64,000 bases of DNA from Chryseobacterium sp. BGARF1 (GTDB taxonomy: Bacteria > Bacteroidota > Bacteroidia > Flavobacteriales > Weeksellaceae), in contig NZ_LELA01000033.1 in NCBI RefSeq assembly GCF_001677955.1, forward strand, positions 1-64,000, given 5' to 3'. The notes beneath the pieces are model-generated. The model made no database searches and was not told the DNA's origin. It saw only the letters and a list, made by a program, of their open reading frames with translations. Positions 54,540 to 63,168 of this stretch are shown here, in pieces. Position numbers and translations under genes: made by a program. Position 1 is the first letter of the stretch, and each line of letters opens with the position of its first letter.

Positions 54540-56534
54540 TCATTTTACTAAATGCTGCAAAGTAGGATCGTTTTTAATTCGGTCCATTTCACAAACGATG
54601 ATACTTAGAATATCGGCTTTTACTTTTTTGTAATTATCATCTATTACTTTTTTCATGCAGTCATTCCCATTTTCATCTTGAAAAGACAGAATTTCAGGAA
54701 TTTTTAGATAATTTTTTATTTCATTTTCTACTTTAGCGTTATCTACAACAATTTCTGAATGAAAAATTTTCTGTTCGATTCTTTCATCAAAATTATCAGA
54801 CACAGCCCCTACGAAAAATCCCTGAGTTAATGTTGAAATCTTTGAAGCTGGAATCAAGCTATCCAATTGGGTAGAAATGGAAGTTGAAGTGTCATTACGG
54901 TTTATAGATATACTTTGCCTTTTCTGCAAGACCTTGCCAAATCTTTCTGATAAAGTTTTTGCCGTTTCACCAACAACCTGTCCGCTAAAAATATTTCCTA
55001 CTGTATTCTGAATTACTTTACTTTCTTTATCTCCATAATCTCTGCTTAGCTGTGAAAAGTCCTGAAATCCTAAACACACAGAAACTTTGTTACTTCGTGC
55101 TGTAGCGATTAAATTATCTAAACCTCTAAAATATATTGTAGGTAATTCGTCTATGATGACAGAACTTTTTAACTGACCTTTTTTATTAATAAGTTTTACA
55201 ATTCTTGAGTTGTATAAACCTAAAGCAGCAGAGTAGATGTTTTGACGGTCGGGATTATTTCCTACGCATAAAATCTTTGGTTCCTTGGGATTATTGATGT
55301 CTAAAGAAAAATCATCTCCAGTCATAACCCAGTAGAGTTGTGGAGAAATCATTCTTGATAAAGGAATTTTTGCAGAAGCGATTTGCCCCTGCAATTGATC
55401 TTGTGCACCTCCCTGCCAAGCATCCATAAAAGGAGAAAGGTAGTTTTCTAATTCTGAGTAAGAGGTTAAAATAGTAAATACATCTTCATATTTTTTATTA
55501 AGAAGTTCTATTGCATGGGGAAACGTGCAATATTTACCATGTTCATATATTTTTAGAAACCAAATGATAGCTGCTAAAAGAATGATGGGGCTTTCTACGA
55601 AGAAGTCTCCCTGTTTCTGAATCCAGCTTCTGTTGAGATTAAGCATGATTGTATAAGCAGCCTCATACGCATCCGAAATATCCGTCATGAAATCGGGATT
55701 AAGAGGATTGCAGCGATGACTTTTACGGGGATCATCAAAATTGATAATATAGAATTTTGGTTTGATCTGATAATCTTTGGAGTTATTTAAAAGATGATTA
55801 TAAGCGATGGTTGACAGGTCGTCAAACTTAAAATCATAAATATACATTGCAAAACCTTTCTCAATATGCTGTTTGATATAGTTGTTTACCACAGCATAAG
55901 ATTTTCCTGAACCGGGTGTTCCGAGAACGATTGTTGCTCGGAAGGGATTTACTACATTAATAAAACCATTATTCCATTTTCCTTCGTAGTAAAATTTAGT
56001 GTGAAGATTCACAGAATACTCATTGTTCATCAGTTTTGTTTCCTGCATAAAGCTTTCATTTTCATTATTGAAAACATCTCTCATTAGATTTGTTCTTAGA
56101 AGACGGCTGATCCAAATACCACTAACCATTAGACAGACATATCCGACAGAAGTCGTTAATATGTAGAAATGGATTGAATATCTAACATGAGAATTTAATA
56201 ATGTATTATTAAAAAAGAAAAGTATTAGTCCAACTACCATCGTAGTATTAATCTTTCTCCAAGTAATTTTTTCGTTTTTAACACCTTTAGTTCCCAAACA
56301 ACTGAGAGCAAGTAAAGTGAGTGAAAAAACTTTTGTAAATAAAGGATGAGAAAATAGTCCTGCGTTTTTTTGAAAATTTGATAGAATTCTATTAAGTATA
56401 TTTAAAACCAATCCACGTTCAAGAAAAAAGGAATAGCAAAACCAATAAAAATGCATTAAGACTAGCATAATACTAACTGCCCTCATAAACCCCATGATTT
56501 TAGCTAGACCTCTTAAATCATCTTCACCTTGCAT
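54540..56534 (-). CDS. mobC: Type IV coupling protein (VirD4/TraG family; MobC of Bacteroidetes ICEs)
   Basis: 664 residues. Four N-terminal membrane helices (about 15-175), then the coupling ATPase with Walker A TIVLGTPGSGKSYAVV (near 205-220) and Walker B-like SSVIIDELPTIYF. The segment SVCLGFQDFSQLSRDYGD (about 485-502) is typical of VirD4/TraG proteins. It joins the relaxosome (mobA/mobB at 9.8-11.5 kb) to the mating channel. In related ICEs mobC lies directly after mobB; here 43 kb of cargo and other backbone genes separate them. Length is normal and the gene looks intact. Confidence 0.92.
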   Translation of the reverse strand: MQGEDDLRGLAKIMGFMRAVSIMLVLMHFYWFCYSFFLERGLVLNILNRILSNFQKNAGLFSHPLFTKVFSLTLLALSCLGTKGVKNEKITWRKINTTMVVGLILFFFNNTLLNSHVRYSIHFYILTTSVGYVCLMVSGIWISRLLRTNLMRDVFNNENESFMQETKLMNNEYSVNLHTKFYYEGKWNNGFINVVNPFRATIVLGTPGSGKSYAVVNNYIKQHIEKGFAMYIYDFKFDDLSTIAYNHLLNNSKDYQIKPKFYIINFDDPRKSHRCNPLNPDFMTDISDAYEAAYTIMLNLNRSWIQKQGDFFVESPIILLAAIIWFLKIYEHGKYCTFPHAIELLNKKYEDVFTILTSYSELENYLSPFMDAWQGGAQDQLQGQIASAKIPLSRMISPQLYWVMTGDDFSLDINNPKEPKILCVGNNPDRQNIYSAALGLYNSRIVKLINKKGQLKSSVIIDELPTIYFRGLDNLIATARSNKVSVCLGFQDFSQLSRDYGDKESKVIQNTVGNIFSGQVVGETAKTLSERFGKVLQKRQSISINRNDTSTSISTQLDSLIPASKISTLTQGFFVGAVSDNFDERIEQKIFHSEIVVDNAKVENEIKNYLKIPEILSFQDENGNDCMKKVIDDNYKKVKADILSIIVCEMDRIKNDPTLQHLVK

Positions 56535-56549
56535 AACACTATATTTTAA

Positions 56550-56697
56550 TTATCGTTCACTAAAATAATCCGTCGCCTGAAGGCTTTTTTCTATTGTCTT
56601 TCGTTGGCTCTCATTTTCCAGCTCAATCACTGAAATAAATTCGAAGGCATAGTTTTTCGGTCTGAGAAAAAACCTTAATAGTAAGTGTTTTGTTTAA
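56550..56697 (-). pseudogene. Possible coding remnant upstream of the coupling-protein gene
   Basis: An open stretch of about 48 codons without ATG ends at TAA (56550-56552). It contains FFLRPKNYAFEFISVIELEN, then ESQRKTIEKSLQATDYF, which look like true protein. It lies 15 bases from the coupling-protein start. It may be the end of a gene formerly present in this part of the backbone. The rest of the gap to 57362 is AT-rich, with no gene found. Confidence 0.3.
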
Positions 56698-57362
56698 TCA
56701 TAAAAAGAAAGTTTTTTAGATAGTTTTAAAATCGAAGAACTGCAGTTTTTATTCTGTTTTTTGTGGCATAACGAGGCTAATTATTGACGTTGAGCGCCAT
56801 TTTTCATAACTGATTTACTGACCTAATAAATTACAAATGTTGAGCATAAAGTTCTCAATTGATCATTGTGAAAACAGAAAAGTGAGAAAAAAAAGAAGGA
56901 TAATTGAAGAGTCCAGTGATTTGTTACGCATGATCATAGCTTAAAAGCGAATCAAATTTAATTATTTCAGCATCGCTTTACAATTTTGCTACCTATCAGT
57001 AAAACAACATTTTAAAAATTAGGTCATGAGAATTTTAGCATTCGATTGATTATTTGTAATTTGGTTGAATCTAAGAATGATGAATTTCTTCGCAACATTT
57101 CTTGTTGCCACTATAAAAATAATTTTAACGAAATCAATATATTGTTATTATAACAGATTAAGTTAGAATCTCTACTGATGCATTTGCGGGAGATTATTGC
57201 TTTCAGAAACTGCATCTTTTGAGTAAATGATTTAAAGTGCCTTGTAAAAGTACGAGTTTGAAATTCAAGAGTAAAAGCATATCTAGGCCAACTGTATCAT
57301 TTAAATACATTAATTAATCGTAATTGGATAAGCCGAATATTTTTATTTAAAAAATTTCGGTC

Positions 57363-57524
57363 ATGGAAAAGAATATTGAAATTAAGAATATAACCATTAA
57401 TGAGGTTATCAAAATATTTAAAGAAGAGGAGGGGGTTGAATTGACAATTCAGGAAGCGGAACAAATTGTAGAATTTCTAAAAATGCTTTTAACAATTACC
57501 GTAAAGCGTTTTTTAGATGAATAA
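57363..57524 (+). CDS. 53-aa protein upstream of the recombinase
   Basis: ATG at 57363, TAA at 57522-57524; MEKNIEIKNITINEVIKIFK, then acidic EEEGVELTIQEAEQIVEFL and a short helix. The helical and acidic make-up and position 18 bases before the serine recombinase suggest a small accessory protein, perhaps a directionality or regulatory factor, made from the same mRNA. Small proteins of this style precede recombinase genes in other Bacteroidetes. No family was recognised. Confidence 0.6.
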   Translation: MEKNIEIKNITINEVIKIFKEEEGVELTIQEAEQIVEFLKMLLTITVKRFLDE

Positions 57525-57542
57525 TATTTTAAGATTGTAGAG

Positions 57543-59114
57543 ATGAAAAAAGCTGATTTATACATTCGTGTTTCAACCGATGAGCAGGCAGATAAAGGGT
57601 ATTCTCAAAGAGATCAGGAGGAGCGATTGAGACGTTATTGTGAAAATAATAGTATCCATGTCGGACAGGTCATTTATGAAGATTATTCAGCTAAGACCTT
57701 CAACAGGCCTGAGTGGGTCAAACTCTTAGATACGCTTAAGAAAAAGAGCTCCAGAACAAATCTATTGCTATTCACAAAATGGGATCGTTTTAGCAGAAAC
57801 GCCGGCGACGCCTATCAAATGATTAATATCCTGAAAAAGCTTAATGTTGATCCGCAAGCCATTGAACAACCTTTGGATCTTTCAATTCCTGAGAACAAGA
57901 TGATGCTGGCAATCTATCTTGCTGCACCGGAAGTTGAAAACGACAGACGTGCCTTGAATACCTACTATGGAATGCGTCGTGCTAGAAAAGAAGGAAGATT
58001 GATGGGAAGGGCGCCCTATGGATATGTCAATAAGATCACTGAGAATGGGAAGAAGTATGTCACTCAAAAAGAGCCTGAGGCTTCCAATATGACATGGGCA
58101 TTTAATGAAATGGCGAAAGGCGTTTACTCAGCCAGCCAGATCATGGATATGATGAACAAACGGGAAGGGAAAACTGTAAAAGTCAGTGCTTTTCTTGCCG
58201 GCTTAAGGAATACTGCATATTGTGGAAAAATTTATGTAGAACAATACAACGACGAAGAGGCTCATTTTGTTCCAAGTATTCATGAACCTTTGATCAATGA
58301 GGAATTATTCGAAAAGGTTCAAAATATAATGGATGGCAATGCAAACCTTGCAAGACCCAATGTAAAAGTATTGTCTGACGATAATCTTCCCCTGAGAGGA
58401 TTTCTAGTATGTCCGGAATGTGGTCATTTAATAACCGGTAGTGCATCTACAGGACACTCTAAGAAATATTATTACTACCATTGTCAGTCACCATGCGGAT
58501 ATCGTTATAAAGCAGAAATTATTAACAATAAATTCTTGGAGTTACTGCAAGCATTAGAGATGAAGGATTCCATTAAAAAATATTTGAGAAGGGTTTTGAA
58601 ACAAAATTTTGAGAAGTTTATCGATAATCCTCAACATCAAAGAAAAAAGATATTACTTGAAATTGATGGGCTGAATAACAGGTTAAAGTTGGCAAGAAAC
58701 AAACTGTTGGAAGATGTGATTGATAATGAGGAATACTTGGAAATTAAGACTGATTGCAAGGACAAAATTGAAAAGTTAGAAAGCAACCTGACCAAAGTAA
58801 AAGATAAAAACAAAATAGATTTTCCGAAACTACTTGACCATGCATTATCGAACGTTGTAGATCTTGCTAAAGTCTTTAGTAGTGGGGATATCACATTAAA
58901 ACGTCAAATAATTAGTTCGATATTCCCTGAAAAATTGGAATTTTTTGAAAATCATTATCGAACTATTAGACCCAACGTTTTGATGTCTTATATCTATCAG
59001 ATTAACAATGAGTTACGAACTAAAAAAAACCGGAAAAATAGTGAATTATCACCTCTTTCCGGTCTTGTACCCAGGACCGGGATCGAACCGGTACTCCTAA
59101 GAACTGGTGTTTGA
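57543..59114 (+). CDS. Serine site-specific recombinase, probable ICE integrase
   Basis: 523 residues. N-terminal resolvase domain with LYIRVSTDEQADKGYSQRDQ (nucleophile Ser11) and TKWDRFSRNAGDAYQ; then the Recombinase domain (about 150-265) and a zinc ribbon (LVCPECGHLITG, then HCQSPCGYRY), then a coiled coil (about 360-440). This is the large serine recombinase layout. The last 30 residues (ending PRTGIEPVLLRTGV) are encoded by the terminator and 3' end of a tRNA-Leu read antisense, which marks the attachment site and is a known artefact of elements that target tRNA genes. It would join attP and attB to integrate the element. Confidence 0.9.
   Translation: MKKADLYIRVSTDEQADKGYSQRDQEERLRRYCENNSIHVGQVIYEDYSAKTFNRPEWVKLLDTLKKKSSRTNLLLFTKWDRFSRNAGDAYQMINILKKLNVDPQAIEQPLDLSIPENKMMLAIYLAAPEVENDRRALNTYYGMRRARKEGRLMGRAPYGYVNKITENGKKYVTQKEPEASNMTWAFNEMAKGVYSASQIMDMMNKREGKTVKVSAFLAGLRNTAYCGKIYVEQYNDEEAHFVPSIHEPLINEELFEKVQNIMDGNANLARPNVKVLSDDNLPLRGFLVCPECGHLITGSASTGHSKKYYYYHCQSPCGYRYKAEIINNKFLELLQALEMKDSIKKYLRRVLKQNFEKFIDNPQHQRKKILLEIDGLNNRLKLARNKLLEDVIDNEEYLEIKTDCKDKIEKLESNLTKVKDKNKIDFPKLLDHALSNVVDLAKVFSSGDITLKRQIISSIFPEKLEFFENHYRTIRPNVLMSYIYQINNELRTKKNRKNSELSPLSGLVPRTGIEPVLLRTGV
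59022..59063 (-). terminator. Terminator downstream of the tRNA-Leu fragment
   Basis: On the minus strand, ACCGGAAA (59056-59063) pairs with TTTCCGGT (59029-59036) and is followed by a run of eight T (59022-59029). It ends transcription coming from the tRNA side and lies inside the 3' end of the recombinase reading frame. Confidence 0.7.
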
Positions 59115-59120
59115 GACCAA
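59069..59120 (-). tRNA. 3' fragment of tRNA-Leu(CAA), attachment-site duplicate
   Basis: On the minus strand the sequence holds an anticodon arm (TTGGT, loop CTCAAAC, ACCAG; anticodon CAA), a variable region (TTCTTAGGAGT), the T arm (ACCGG, TTCGATC, CCGGT) and the 3' acceptor strand CCTGGGT. The acceptor 5' strand and D arm are missing: the sequence to the right (59121 on) does not continue a tRNA. It is therefore not a functional gene but the repeated 3' end that recombination leaves in an att site. The complete tRNA-Leu should lie at the other end of the element, outside the window. Confidence 0.8.
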
Positions 59121-59254
59121 TAGGTTGAGTAAGTTAATTCTTTAATGTGCAGTAAATCAATTTGTTATAATTTACACATAGGTTGTTTTACCTGTTTTTT
59201 TATATATTTTTCCACTTTTCCTTACACGGATGTGACAAGCTCAAACAATGGTCA

Positions 59255-59563
59255 TTACTTCATTTTTCCTTCCCCAGTCAATAGCCATTTAGCGGAGTAA
59301 CCATATTTCTTCACCAAAATACTAAAGTATTCAACCTTGATATTACGATGTGGTTCTTTGATTACCTTTTCTAGATTTCTCCCGTCAATTCCATTTGCTT
59401 TACAAAAATTAGTAAAATCAGTTTCTAATTGACGAGCAACAATATCAAATACAGCAGCAAAGAATCTTCTGTGGTGAGGGTATTCTTCAGGAATATTTTC
59501 TGCCTGAATTTGGCGTTTTGTTTTTTCGCTATATCTCCCGGTATTAATCTTTTTTTCTTCCAT
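59255..59563 (-). CDS. Phage-repressor-like helix-turn-helix protein
   Basis: 102 residues. A basic N-terminus (YSEKTKRQIQAENIPEEY) precedes a helical domain ending in FSILVKKYGYSAKWLLTGEGKM. The YSAKWLLTGEG end is typical of the N-terminal domain of phage CI-like repressors. The middle (VARQLETDFTNFCKANGIDG) is the HTH. No peptidase domain follows. It lies 135 bases beyond the att-like site, and its upstream region carries a TACGTTGGA half-site (59611-59619) that recurs with a palindrome upstream of two genes further right. Confidence 0.6.
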   Translation of the reverse strand: MEEKKINTGRYSEKTKRQIQAENIPEEYPHHRRFFAAVFDIVARQLETDFTNFCKANGIDGRNLEKVIKEPHRNIKVEYFSILVKKYGYSAKWLLTGEGKMK

Positions 59564-59637
59564 TGAATTGTAACTGTAATCAGTTTACAAAGATAAATAA
59601 AAGTTTTATGTACGTTGGAACTATATATAAAAGAAAA

Positions 59638-59657
59638 AACCTCCTTAGTTGGAGGTT
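59638..59657 (-). terminator. Rho-independent terminator
   Basis: AACCTCC (59638-59644) pairs with GGAGGTT (59651-59657), loop TTAGTT. On the minus strand it is followed by TTTTTTCTTTT, a good T-run, so it ends the DUF4760-like gene transcript. The bases 59658-59814 hold no convincing gene. Confidence 0.75.
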
Positions 59658-59814
59658 TTAAATATTGTTAATAATTGTTTTGCCTTTTTTAAGACTAGAT
59701 ACCATCGTAGTCTCTTTTAATTGTGTTTGTCATATCTATTTAATTTAAATTGTGTTACAACTTTTTTATTACTTTTTTTATGATATTTTTGAATGCTCAA
59801 ATATATACAAAAAT

Positions 59815-60447
59815 TTAGGATTTTTCATCATCAATCCATTTTTTTGCAAGTTTTTCAAAGTTTATCCAACTTTTAGGAGCTTCTTCTTGCCTGAAATTAA
59901 TATAATGTTGAAGCTTCACATAATATCTTCCAAATAGCTTGCCAAATAACCTTTTTACAATTTCATCATCAAGATCGCCCACTAAAACCATTGCAGAAAT
60001 ACTTTCAAAATAATTAAGAGTTATTGCTAATGCTTGCCTTTGTTTAATATTCTTTGGATCGTCAATAAATAATGAAAATTTTGAAATATTTTGAGATTGT
60101 AAATTGTCATTTTGGTCACGAATGAGACACCGAAGGTGTTCGTTAATTTCCATCATTGTTGGCCTTCTAAAGTCTGCACAAATATCATACGTATATTTAG
60201 AAAGATTCTGCTTGTTGCTTTCTTCTTGTGTTCTAATTTGATTTTCAAGATTGTGAATATGATAAATCAAAGTTAAAAACGCCAACATTGCTAAAGTGAT
60301 TTTGGCGGTGTAGTCCAGGGAAGACGCAAAACTCCAATTTGCAATAAAATGAAAACCTAAAAAAACAAAGCAGAAAATTACTGCCAGTCCTATTAATAGA
60401 ATCCATACCAATTTAATAGAATATTTCTTGTTGAATAAGCCTTTCAT
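59815..60447 (-). CDS. Two-helix membrane protein, DUF4760-like
   Basis: 210 residues. Two N-terminal membrane helices (about 13-34 and 43-63), then a cytoplasmic helical domain with TYDICADFRRPTMMEINEHL and ALAITLNYFESISAMVLVGDLDDEIVKRLFG. The last segment (an F/Y-E-S-I, a short loop, then DDE-V-K) resembles DUF4760 membrane proteins. Function is unknown. It is the downstream end of the minus-strand set on the right of the att-like site. Confidence 0.5.
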   Translation of the reverse strand: MKGLFNKKYSIKLVWILLIGLAVIFCFVFLGFHFIANWSFASSLDYTAKITLAMLAFLTLIYHIHNLENQIRTQEESNKQNLSKYTYDICADFRRPTMMEINEHLRCLIRDQNDNLQSQNISKFSLFIDDPKNIKQRQALAITLNYFESISAMVLVGDLDDEIVKRLFGKLFGRYYVKLQHYINFRQEEAPKSWINFEKLAKKWIDDEKS

Positions 60448-60549
60448 GTATTAGTTTTCAGCAAATATAAAAAATTGTTTTAAATATAAAATAAGGTTTA
60501 CCGTAATAGAGTAGTAGGTGCAGTGGTTTATTGAAAAATTAGCTAAAGA

Positions 60550-61128
60550 CTATTTATATTTATTACTTACTCTTTTAATTGCTTCAGAAGTGGTAATAAG
60601 ATTTCCGTTTAAATCTGAAGTAATTTTTAAAGTATCTTCCTGTATGGTCGCATTTTTTTTCTTGATTTTTACAAACACCTTATTTAACAGATAGATTGGT
60701 TTTATTGTATCAAGTTTTGGCAGTCTTTCTGTTATTTTTTGAACTTTTAATAGTAGGTATTGAGCAGAATCAAGATGAATTTGGCTTTTCTCCTTGGCAT
60801 CCTTAAAGACATATGAGTCTTCTTTTTCACCCATATTTATACTTTTATATAGATTAGCTTTTTCTTGTTGTAGCTTTACTATTTCCAAATTAATATTTAT
60901 GTCTTTTTTTAGATGTTCATGATACATTAATGACTCATCGAGCTCAGTAAGACTATCTGAATTTATAAATTTAATAGATTGTATTTCACCTCCATCCTTA
61001 CTGTTTTTTAATTCTTCATTAATATAAGTTCGCGTATTGTCCGTGATTAGATTTTCTAGCCTTTCCTTTTTAGTTTTGCAGCTAAATATTAGAAACAGTA
61101 TAATTAAGAAGCAGATATTTGTTTTCAT
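60550..61128 (-). CDS. Lipoprotein, paralogue A
   Basis: 192 residues: signal peptide with lipobox (LIFSC, Cys17) and a helical chain. The C-terminal KKNATIQEDTLKITSDLNGN closely matches RLKNATVEKDTLKVTTDLSGN of the 175-aa lipoprotein at 62.4-63.0 kb, and the middle ESLMYHEHL / EALMYVSYL segments agree too, so the two are paralogues. Paralogue A has about 15 extra residues in the middle. Function unknown. A gap of about 40 bases separates it from the gene upstream. Confidence 0.65.
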   Translation of the reverse strand: MKTNICFLIILFLIFSCKTKKERLENLITDNTRTYINEELKNSKDGGEIQSIKFINSDSLTELDESLMYHEHLKKDININLEIVKLQQEKANLYKSINMGEKEDSYVFKDAKEKSQIHLDSAQYLLLKVQKITERLPKLDTIKPIYLLNKVFVKIKKKNATIQEDTLKITSDLNGNLITTSEAIKRVSNKYK

Positions 61129-61170
61129 ATTACCAGTCTTTATAGCCTTCGTATTCTTTTTAAAGTATTT

Positions 61171-61707
61171 TTACTTGGTAGTTAGTTTATCTAATCTTGA
61201 TTTCCATTTAACATATTGCTGAGGTTGTTTTCGAATAAGAATTTTACACATTTTTATTTCTTCTCTTGTCTGAAGGGTTTTACTGTAAAGAATAACAAGT
61301 CTTTCTTCGGGGCAAAAATTTCCTACTGTAGCATATAAACATTCCTCATATAAAGAGATAGCAGCATAGATATTTGATTTCTCTAGAGACTTAGCTGTTT
61401 TCATTTTTAAAGTAACGTCGTTAAAAGCGATTTGAAATTCCCTACCTATCTTTTCTTGTTCAGCTATTTTTTGATCAAGGAGTTGAATATCATCCTCGAT
61501 TGATTTTGAAAATTGTTTTTTTGTTACAACTTTCTTTTTTGCTTTATTATTTAGATTATTGGAATTATGATTATTTTTCAATTCAGTTACTCTTTTCTGG
61601 ATTCTAATATCCATTTCATTATTAGATGAATTACTAGATGCATAACGAATTACTACGAACAAAATCGCTATCGATATAATAATAGAAAAGATTATTATTA
61701 ACGTCAT
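61171..61707 (-). CDS. Membrane-anchored helical protein
   Basis: 178 residues: one N-terminal membrane helix (MTLIIIFSIIISIAILFVV), a lysine-rich linker with coiled coil (about 28-100), and a C-terminal helical part (SLEKSNIYAAISLYEECLYA) that looks like a single TPR-type hairpin. Function unknown. Three bases separate it from the lipoprotein gene upstream, so the two are co-transcribed. Confidence 0.6.
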   Translation of the reverse strand: MTLIIIFSIIISIAILFVVIRYASSNSSNNEMDIRIQKRVTELKNNHNSNNLNNKAKKKVVTKKQFSKSIEDDIQLLDQKIAEQEKIGREFQIAFNDVTLKMKTAKSLEKSNIYAAISLYEECLYATVGNFCPEERLVILYSKTLQTREEIKMCKILIRKQPQQYVKWKSRLDKLTTK

Positions 61708-61710
61708 TTT

Positions 61711-62154
61711 TTATTCTTTGTCATATCTTTGATCATAACCGCTTTCAAAAACAATAGCTTGATTTCCTGTGAGATCTTTTAAAATTATTGTTCTGTATTT
61801 ATTCACTCCTGAAACCTGATAAGTCAATGTTAAATATGCGTTGTTTGTTTTTGTTGCAGGAGTTATAGAATATGTTCCATTTTGTAATTCGTTTGAGACC
61901 TCGTGTTTGAATGAGTATTTATTGTCAGTTGTAAAAGTGTAATATCCCTTGTATATATCTCCGTTATATGACCAACAATTACAAGATGGTGATTTGTGAC
62001 CCCAATAATTCCACTTACCAAGCATTTGAGACTTGACATATTCTGCATTTTCAAAATTATTCATCGATACTTCTGTTTCATCTTCTTTATTTGAACAACT
62101 TGAAACTGATATAACTGATAATGCCAGGGTAGTAATTAGTAAGAATTTCTTCAT
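61711..62154 (-). CDS. Lipocalin-like lipoprotein
   Basis: 147 residues: signal peptide with lipobox (SVSSC, Cys20) and a mature part with MLGKWNYWGHKSPSCNCWSY and later TYSITPATKTNNAYLTLTYQV, a set of strands like those of small lipocalin-type or DUF5004-type Bacteroidetes lipoproteins. Two cysteines (SCNC) lie close together. Its upstream region carries the palindrome ACGTA-N5-TACGT, 18 bases before the start codon. Role unknown. Confidence 0.6.
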   Translation of the reverse strand: MKKFLLITTLALSVISVSSCSNKEDETEVSMNNFENAEYVKSQMLGKWNYWGHKSPSCNCWSYNGDIYKGYYTFTTDNKYSFKHEVSNELQNGTYSITPATKTNNAYLTLTYQVSGVNKYRTIILKDLTGNQAIVFESGYDQRYDKE

Positions 62155-62171
62155 ATTTTAATTTATTTCCA

Positions 62172-62186
62172 ACGTATTATGTACGT
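62172..62186 (-). promoter_or_regulatory. Palindrome ACGTA-N5-TACGT, site 1
   Basis: ACGTA (62172-62176), five bases, TACGT (62182-62186), followed on the minus strand by TGGA. It lies 18 bases upstream of the lipocalin-like gene. A second copy with the same spacing is at 63154-63168 and a half-site at 59611-59619. Candidate operator. Confidence 0.45.
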
Positions 62187-62235
62187 ACGATTGGTAGTTT
62201 TCATATCTTTGTATGAATGTTATAGTTTATATATT

Positions 62236-62424
62236 ATGAAAGTTATTAAATCGATTATTAAATACTTTGAACCTCTTTACGGAATTGATATCGAGTCAAT
62301 TTCCATTGGTGAAGCTAGAAAGTTGAATCACATAGCAAATAAGCGGAGTATGTACTTAACTTGTTCTGCTTTAGTCATTAGTATAATTGTTATTATTGTA
62401 AAGCTTATTCAGATTAAGTTTTAA
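62236..62424 (+). CDS. 62-aa single-pass membrane protein
   Basis: 62 residues from ATG 62236 (MKVIKSIIKYFEPLYGIDIE); a 19-residue longer form from 62179 is improbable because it overlaps the -7-like box TATCTTTG (62204-62211). One C-terminal membrane helix (MYLTCSALVISIIVIIVKLI, about 40-59) with a polar N-terminal cytoplasmic part. Function unknown. It is convergent with the lipoprotein paralogue B, and divergent from the lipocalin-like gene. Confidence 0.5.
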   Translation: MKVIKSIIKYFEPLYGIDIESISIGEARKLNHIANKRSMYLTCSALVISIIVIIVKLIQIKF

Positions 62425-62436
62425 GCACAAATTTTA

Positions 62437-62964
62437 TTATTTATATTTGTTTTCCGCTCCCTTTAAAACCTCTTTTGCAAGGACAATATTTCCTGATAAA
62501 TCGGTAGTGACTTTGAGGGTGTCTTTTTCGACTGTAGCGTTTTTTAATCGAATTTGTGTGTAAAATATTGTTTGTAAATAAATAGGTCTTATTGAATCAT
62601 ATTTAGCGAAATTTCTAATTATATCGCTTGCTTTTTGAGCATAGTACGTTGAAGAGTCTAAAGAAATTTTTGAGCTTATATTATCATTTCCTTCATTTAA
62701 TTCAGCTAATCGTAAGTTGAGTTTACTTCGGTTGGTGAGGTATGAAACGTACATTAAAGCTTCATGAAGCTCTGAAATAGTATCTGTCTTGATAAATTTC
62801 AAGCTATCTATACTTTCGTATTCATTATCTTTTAAAATTTCTGAAGCTAAGAAGATTTCTGTGTTTTGCTTAATCTTATTACGTAATTTATCTGACTCCT
62901 TATTACAACTCGTTACTATGGTAAATATTGTAAAACTAGTTAAAATAAATAAAATTTTTCTCAT
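62437..62964 (-). CDS. Lipoprotein, paralogue B
   Basis: 175 residues: signal peptide with lipobox (IVTSC, Cys20) followed by a helical chain. It shares with the 192-aa lipoprotein at 60.5-61.1 kb the segments SLKFIKTDTISELHEALMY and IRPIYL and the C-terminal KNAT-x3-DTLK-x-T-x-DL-x-GN. The start ATG overlaps the stop of the 55-aa membrane protein upstream by three bases, so the two are translationally coupled. Confidence 0.65.
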   Translation of the reverse strand: MRKILFILTSFTIFTIVTSCNKESDKLRNKIKQNTEIFLASEILKDNEYESIDSLKFIKTDTISELHEALMYVSYLTNRSKLNLRLAELNEGNDNISSKISLDSSTYYAQKASDIIRNFAKYDSIRPIYLQTIFYTQIRLKNATVEKDTLKVTTDLSGNIVLAKEVLKGAENKYK

Positions 62965-63128
62965 TTTTCGTTTTTTTCGTCAATTATTTTTTTAGCCAAA
63001 ATTTCCAAATAGTAGTTAGTTTGCTTTAGCGCATCTTTCATAGCGGTTCTTACAATGTAATAAGTAATTGTACTTCCGATAATTAACCCAAATATCCACG
63101 CTCCTAATAGCGGTCCCGAATTGTCCAT
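62961..63128 (-). CDS. 55-aa membrane protein coupled to lipoprotein paralogue B
   Basis: ATG at 63128, TGA at 62961-62963: MDNSGPLLGAWIFGLIIGST, a membrane helix (about 7-27), then a short coiled coil (KDALKQTNYYLEILAKKIID). It overlaps the lipoprotein start (ATGA arrangement), and the palindrome ACGTA-N5-TACGT lies 25 bases upstream. The overlap, the clear membrane helix and the spacing make it a better gene than the 66-codon frame on the same strand in another frame. Confidence 0.65.
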   Translation of the reverse strand: MDNSGPLLGAWIFGLIIGSTITYYIVRTAMKDALKQTNYYLEILAKKIIDEKNEK

Positions 63129-63153
63129 AATAAGATTTTATTTTTTTTCTCCA

Positions 63154-63168
63154 ACGTATATGATACGT
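63154..63168 (-). promoter_or_regulatory. Palindrome ACGTA-N5-TACGT, site 2
   Basis: ACGTA (63154-63158), TATGA, TACGT (63164-63168); the symmetry extends one base on each side (63153-63169). It is followed by TTGGA on the minus strand as in site 1. It lies 25 bases before the 55-aa membrane protein. Confidence 0.45.

Noticed and set aside
59690..59740. Two tiny overlapping frames (12 and 15 codons) before a terminator, leader-peptide-like
   Set aside because: Too short, no following regulated gene on that strand, and the terminator is explained by the upstream membrane-protein gene.
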